A DNA stretch of 24,091 nucleotides, from assembly GCA_017535125.1 (NCBI GenBank), contig JAFXUS010000019.1, positions 1-24,091 on the forward strand, written 5' to 3'. Shown here piece after piece: positions 21,792 through 24,091 of this stretch. Under the pieces are notes generated by a model. The model was not told the DNA's origin. It did no database searches and saw nothing but the letters and a program-made list of their open reading frames with translations. The first letter of the stretch is position 1. Every line of letters starts with the position of its first letter. A program made the position numbers and the translations under genes. This stretch comes from Bacteroidales bacterium (GTDB lineage Bacteria; Bacteroidota; Bacteroidia; Bacteroidales; UBA932).

Positions 21792-23657
21792 ATGCACGAA
21801 CTCCTGGACAAGATAAACAGCCCCGCCGACATCAAGGGATTCACCACGGAGCAGCTGCGCGAGCTCTGCGCCGAGCTGCGCCAATACATCCTGGAAGTCT
21901 GCGCCCGCAACCCCGGACACCTGGCTTCGAGCCTGGGCGCCGTGGAGCTCATCGTGGGCGTACACTACGTCTTCGACACGCCGGCGGACAAGCTCGTTTT
22001 CGACGTGGGGCACCAGGCTTACGCCCACAAGATCCTGACGGGACGCCGGGAGGCGTTCGCCACGATGCGCTCGAAAGACGGCATCAGCGGCTTCCCCAAC
22101 CGGGACGAAAGTCCGTATGACGCGTTCGGCGTCGGCCATTCCTCCACCTCCATTTCGGCCGCCCTCGGCCTCGCCGAAGCGGCCCGGATGCAGAAACGGC
22201 AGGAGAAAGTCATCGCGCTGATCGGCGACGGAGCCATGACGGGCGGTCTCGCCTTCGAGGGCCTCAACAACGCCGGCGCCAGCCGCGCCGACCTGCTCGT
22301 CATCCTCAACGACAACAACCAGTCCATCGACAGCAACACCGGCGCCCTTCACCGTTACCTGCTGAACGTCACCACCAGCCGTTCCTACAACCGCTTCAAG
22401 GACCGCGTCTGGGACATCCTGGGGGACAACGCCTTCCGCCGCTTCATCCAGCGCTGGGTCCGCGCCCTCAAGTCCTGGTTCGTGGGCAAGCCCGGCGGCG
22501 CCCTGTTCGAGTCGCTCGGATTCCGCTATTTCGGCCCGATCGACGGCAACGACGTCGCCGAAGTCGTGCGCACGCTGCGCAAGCTCAAGGACCTCTCCGG
22601 GCCGCGCCTGCTGCACGCCCTCACCATCAAGGGCAAGGGCTACCCCGCCGCCGAGGCGGATCCCGTGGTCTGGCACGCGCCGGGACACTTCGACCCCGAG
22701 ACGGGCGAGCGCGTCCACGCCCCGCACCTGCGTGACCGCTACCAAGACGTGTTCGGCGAGGTGCTCTGCGAGCTCGCCGAAGCGGATCCCAAGGTGGTCG
22801 GTGTCACGCCGGCCATGGCGACCGGCTGCGGCATGAACCGCCTCGCCGTCCGTCGCCCGGAACAGTTCTTCGACGTGGGCATCGAGGAGGAGCACGCCGT
22901 CACCTTCTCCGCCGGCCTCGCCGCCGGCGGCATGAAGCCGTTCTGCAACCTCTACTCCGCCTTCTCGCAGCGCGCCTACGACCAGATCATCCACGACGTC
23001 GCCCTCCAGCGGCTGCCGGTCGTGCTATGCTTCGACCGGGCCGGACTCGTGGGCGAAGACGGCGCCACGCACAACGGCGCCTTCGACCTGGCCGCCTACC
23101 GCAGCATCCCGGACACCATCGTCAGCGCCCCGCGCGACGAAGTCCAGCTCAAGCAGCTGATGTACACCGCCTGGAAGCATGCCACGGGACCCTTTATTAT
23201 AAGGTACCCGCGCGGGATGGGCGAAGGGGCTCCCTGGCAGGAAGCCCCCGGCACCGTCCTGCCGGTCGGCCGCGGCGAGTGCCTGCTGGAAGGAAGCGAC
23301 GTTGCCATCCTCGGTCTCGGACCGGCCGTGGGCCGCGCGCTCGAAGCGGCGGCGGACTGGCCCGGACGCGTGTCCGTCTATGACCTGCGCTTCCTCAAAC
23401 CGCTCGACGGGCAGCTGCTCGCGGATGCGGCCGGACGTCACCGCCACCTGATCACGGTCGAAGACGGCTGCCTCGCCGGCGGCCTCTACGGCGCCGTCAG
23501 CGAGTGGCTCGCCGCGCACCCCGGCCGGACCACCCTCGAGGGGCTCGGCATCCCGGACAGCTTTGTCGCGCAAGCCTCGCAGTCCCAGCAACAAGCGGCA
23601 TGCGGAATCGATGCCGACGGGATACGAAAAAGTTTGAAAAAAGTTTTTGGAGAATAG
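21792..23657 (+). CDS. dxs: 1-deoxy-D-xylulose-5-phosphate synthase
   Basis: 621 residues from the ATG at 21792; starts further upstream would overlap the MFS gene. The thiamine diphosphate site has VGHQAYAHKILTG, GVGHSSTSISAALG and GDGAMTGGLAFEGLNNAG ... LNDNNQSID. The central pyrimidine-binding domain (about 310-470) has GIEEEHAVTFSAGLAAGG and FDRAGLVGEDGATHNG, and the C-terminal transketolase domain follows. The enzyme condenses pyruvate and glyceraldehyde 3-phosphate in the first step of the MEP isoprenoid pathway. Length is normal. The last codons contain the -33 box of the tRNA promoter. Confidence 0.97.
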   Translation: MHELLDKINSPADIKGFTTEQLRELCAELRQYILEVCARNPGHLASSLGAVELIVGVHYVFDTPADKLVFDVGHQAYAHKILTGRREAFATMRSKDGISGFPNRDESPYDAFGVGHSSTSISAALGLAEAARMQKRQEKVIALIGDGAMTGGLAFEGLNNAGASRADLLVILNDNNQSIDSNTGALHRYLLNVTTSRSYNRFKDRVWDILGDNAFRRFIQRWVRALKSWFVGKPGGALFESLGFRYFGPIDGNDVAEVVRTLRKLKDLSGPRLLHALTIKGKGYPAAEADPVVWHAPGHFDPETGERVHAPHLRDRYQDVFGEVLCELAEADPKVVGVTPAMATGCGMNRLAVRRPEQFFDVGIEEEHAVTFSAGLAAGGMKPFCNLYSAFSQRAYDQIIHDVALQRLPVVLCFDRAGLVGEDGATHNGAFDLAAYRSIPDTIVSAPRDEVQLKQLMYTAWKHATGPFIIRYPRGMGEGAPWQEAPGTVLPVGRGECLLEGSDVAILGLGPAVGRALEAAADWPGRVSVYDLRFLKPLDGQLLADAAGRHRHLITVEDGCLAGGLYGAVSEWLAAHPGRTTLEGLGIPDSFVAQASQSQQQAACGIDADGIRKSLKKVFGE

Positions 23658-23676
23658 GAAATTATTCCTATCTTTG
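23646..23676 (+). promoter_or_regulatory. promoter of the tRNA cluster
   Basis: TTTG (23646-23649), 19 bases, TATCTTTG (23669-23676): the full Bacteroidota consensus at correct spacing. The first tRNA starts 37 bases later. Confidence 0.8.
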
Positions 23677-23713
23677 CAGTCCCAAAAACTAGGGGGCTTT
23701 GAAATAATACATT

Positions 23714-23787
23714 GCCGATGTAGCTCAGTTGGCTAGAGCGTGTGATTTGTAATCTCAAGGTCGTGGGTTCGATTCCCTCCATCGGCT
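23714..23787 (+). tRNA. tRNA-Thr (anticodon TGT)
   Basis: Acceptor arms GCCGATG and CATCGGC pair perfectly; D arm GCTC/GAGC; anticodon loop TTTGTAA. The anticodon stem (TGTGA/TCTCA) and the T stem (GTGGG/CCCTC) each contain one apparent U-U opposition. CCA is not encoded. Confidence 0.92.
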
Positions 23788-23813
23788 CACTACCTGCAAT
23801 GTAAAGAAAACTT

Positions 23814-23895
23814 GGGCAAGTACCAGAGTGGCCAAATGGGGCAGACTGTAAATCTGCTGGCGATGCCTTCGGTGGTTCGAATCCATCCTTGCCCA
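23814..23895 (+). tRNA. tRNA-Tyr (anticodon GTA)
   Basis: Acceptor arms GGGCAAG/CTTGCCC; anticodon arm GCAGA-CTGTAAA-TCTGC; long class II variable arm with GATGCCTTC; T loop TTCGAAT. Discriminator A. Confidence 0.94.
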
Positions 23896-23932
23896 CAAAA
23901 AGCGGAAGTTGGACAGAAACGACTGCTCCCAA

Positions 23933-24004
23933 GCGGGGTTCGTATAATGGCTATTATGCCAGCCTTCCAAGCTGGAAATGGGAGTTCGATTCTCCTACCC
24001 CGCT
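23933..24004 (+). tRNA. tRNA-Gly (anticodon TCC)
   Basis: Acceptor arms GCGGGGT/ACCCCGC; anticodon arm CCAGC-CTTCCAA-GCTGG; T arm GGGAG-TTCGATT-CTCCT with one wobble. Discriminator T. Confidence 0.94.
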
Positions 24005-24012
24005 CAAATATT

Positions 24013-24084
<72 letters not shown>

Positions 24085-24091
24085 CCAGACC

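Noticed and set aside
23190..23206. AT-rich palindrome in dxs (CCTTTATTATAAGG)
   Set aside because: It encodes the conserved PFIIRYPRG segment of DXS, and no regulatory role is indicated.

Overview
The window is GC-rich DNA from a Bacteroidota genome, most likely a member of the Bacteroidales. The evidence is the repeated TATCTTTG-type -7 promoter boxes with upstream TTTG-like -33 boxes, the lack of Shine-Dalgarno sequences, a PCMD-type secreted protein, an ExbB-ExbD-TonB set, and a Thr-Tyr-Gly-Thr tRNA cluster. The genus cannot be fixed from the sequence alone.

Layout. 1-6339 (+): end of exbB, exbD, a TonB-like protein, an RluB-type pseudouridine synthase with a long repetitive N-terminus, era and parC, mostly overlapping or a few bases apart. 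6336-9972 (-): an operon lysS, trmH-like methyltransferase, aroE, PPC-domain protein, driven from a -7 box just in front of lysS. 9999-14483 (-): a tightly packed five-gene operon of a human-like steroid 5-alpha-reductase (SRD5A family), an Old Yellow Enzyme (OYE) type ene-reductase, a short-chain dehydrogenase (SDR), a secreted PCMD-domain protein and a second SDR. 14538-17062 (+): recJ and a hypothetical membrane protein. 17063-17955: a diverged inverted copy of the parC 3' end, then a ribbon-helix-helix (RHH)/PIN toxin-antitoxin module with a palindromic operator. 17936-18992: divergent aroK and ssb with interlocked promoters. 19063-23657 (+): two tandem paralogous major facilitator (MFS) transporters and dxs. 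23714-24084 (+): four tRNA genes, an arrangement that in many bacteria precedes tuf.

Two things stand out. First, the SRD5A / OYE / two-SDR operon carries the enzyme types needed to saturate a 3-oxo-delta-4 steroid or bile acid and to oxidise or reduce its hydroxyl/keto groups. The SRD5A protein keeps the catalytic Glu/Tyr pair and the NADPH-site residues of the human enzyme, several at identical residue numbers. A steroid or bile-acid role is an inference, and the secreted PCMD protein inside the operon is unexplained. Second, the window is seeded with short palindromic elements with conserved ends (GTCAT ... ATCTCC) and stems that vary but stay paired. Three lie in frame in the parC tail, one in an MFS gene, one in the parC-tail relic and one between ssb and the MFS genes. 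A different palindrome-rich block of about 225 bp is inserted in frame in the trmH-like gene. Repeat elements appear to be extending proteins here.

Non-coding stretches longer than 300 bases: none.
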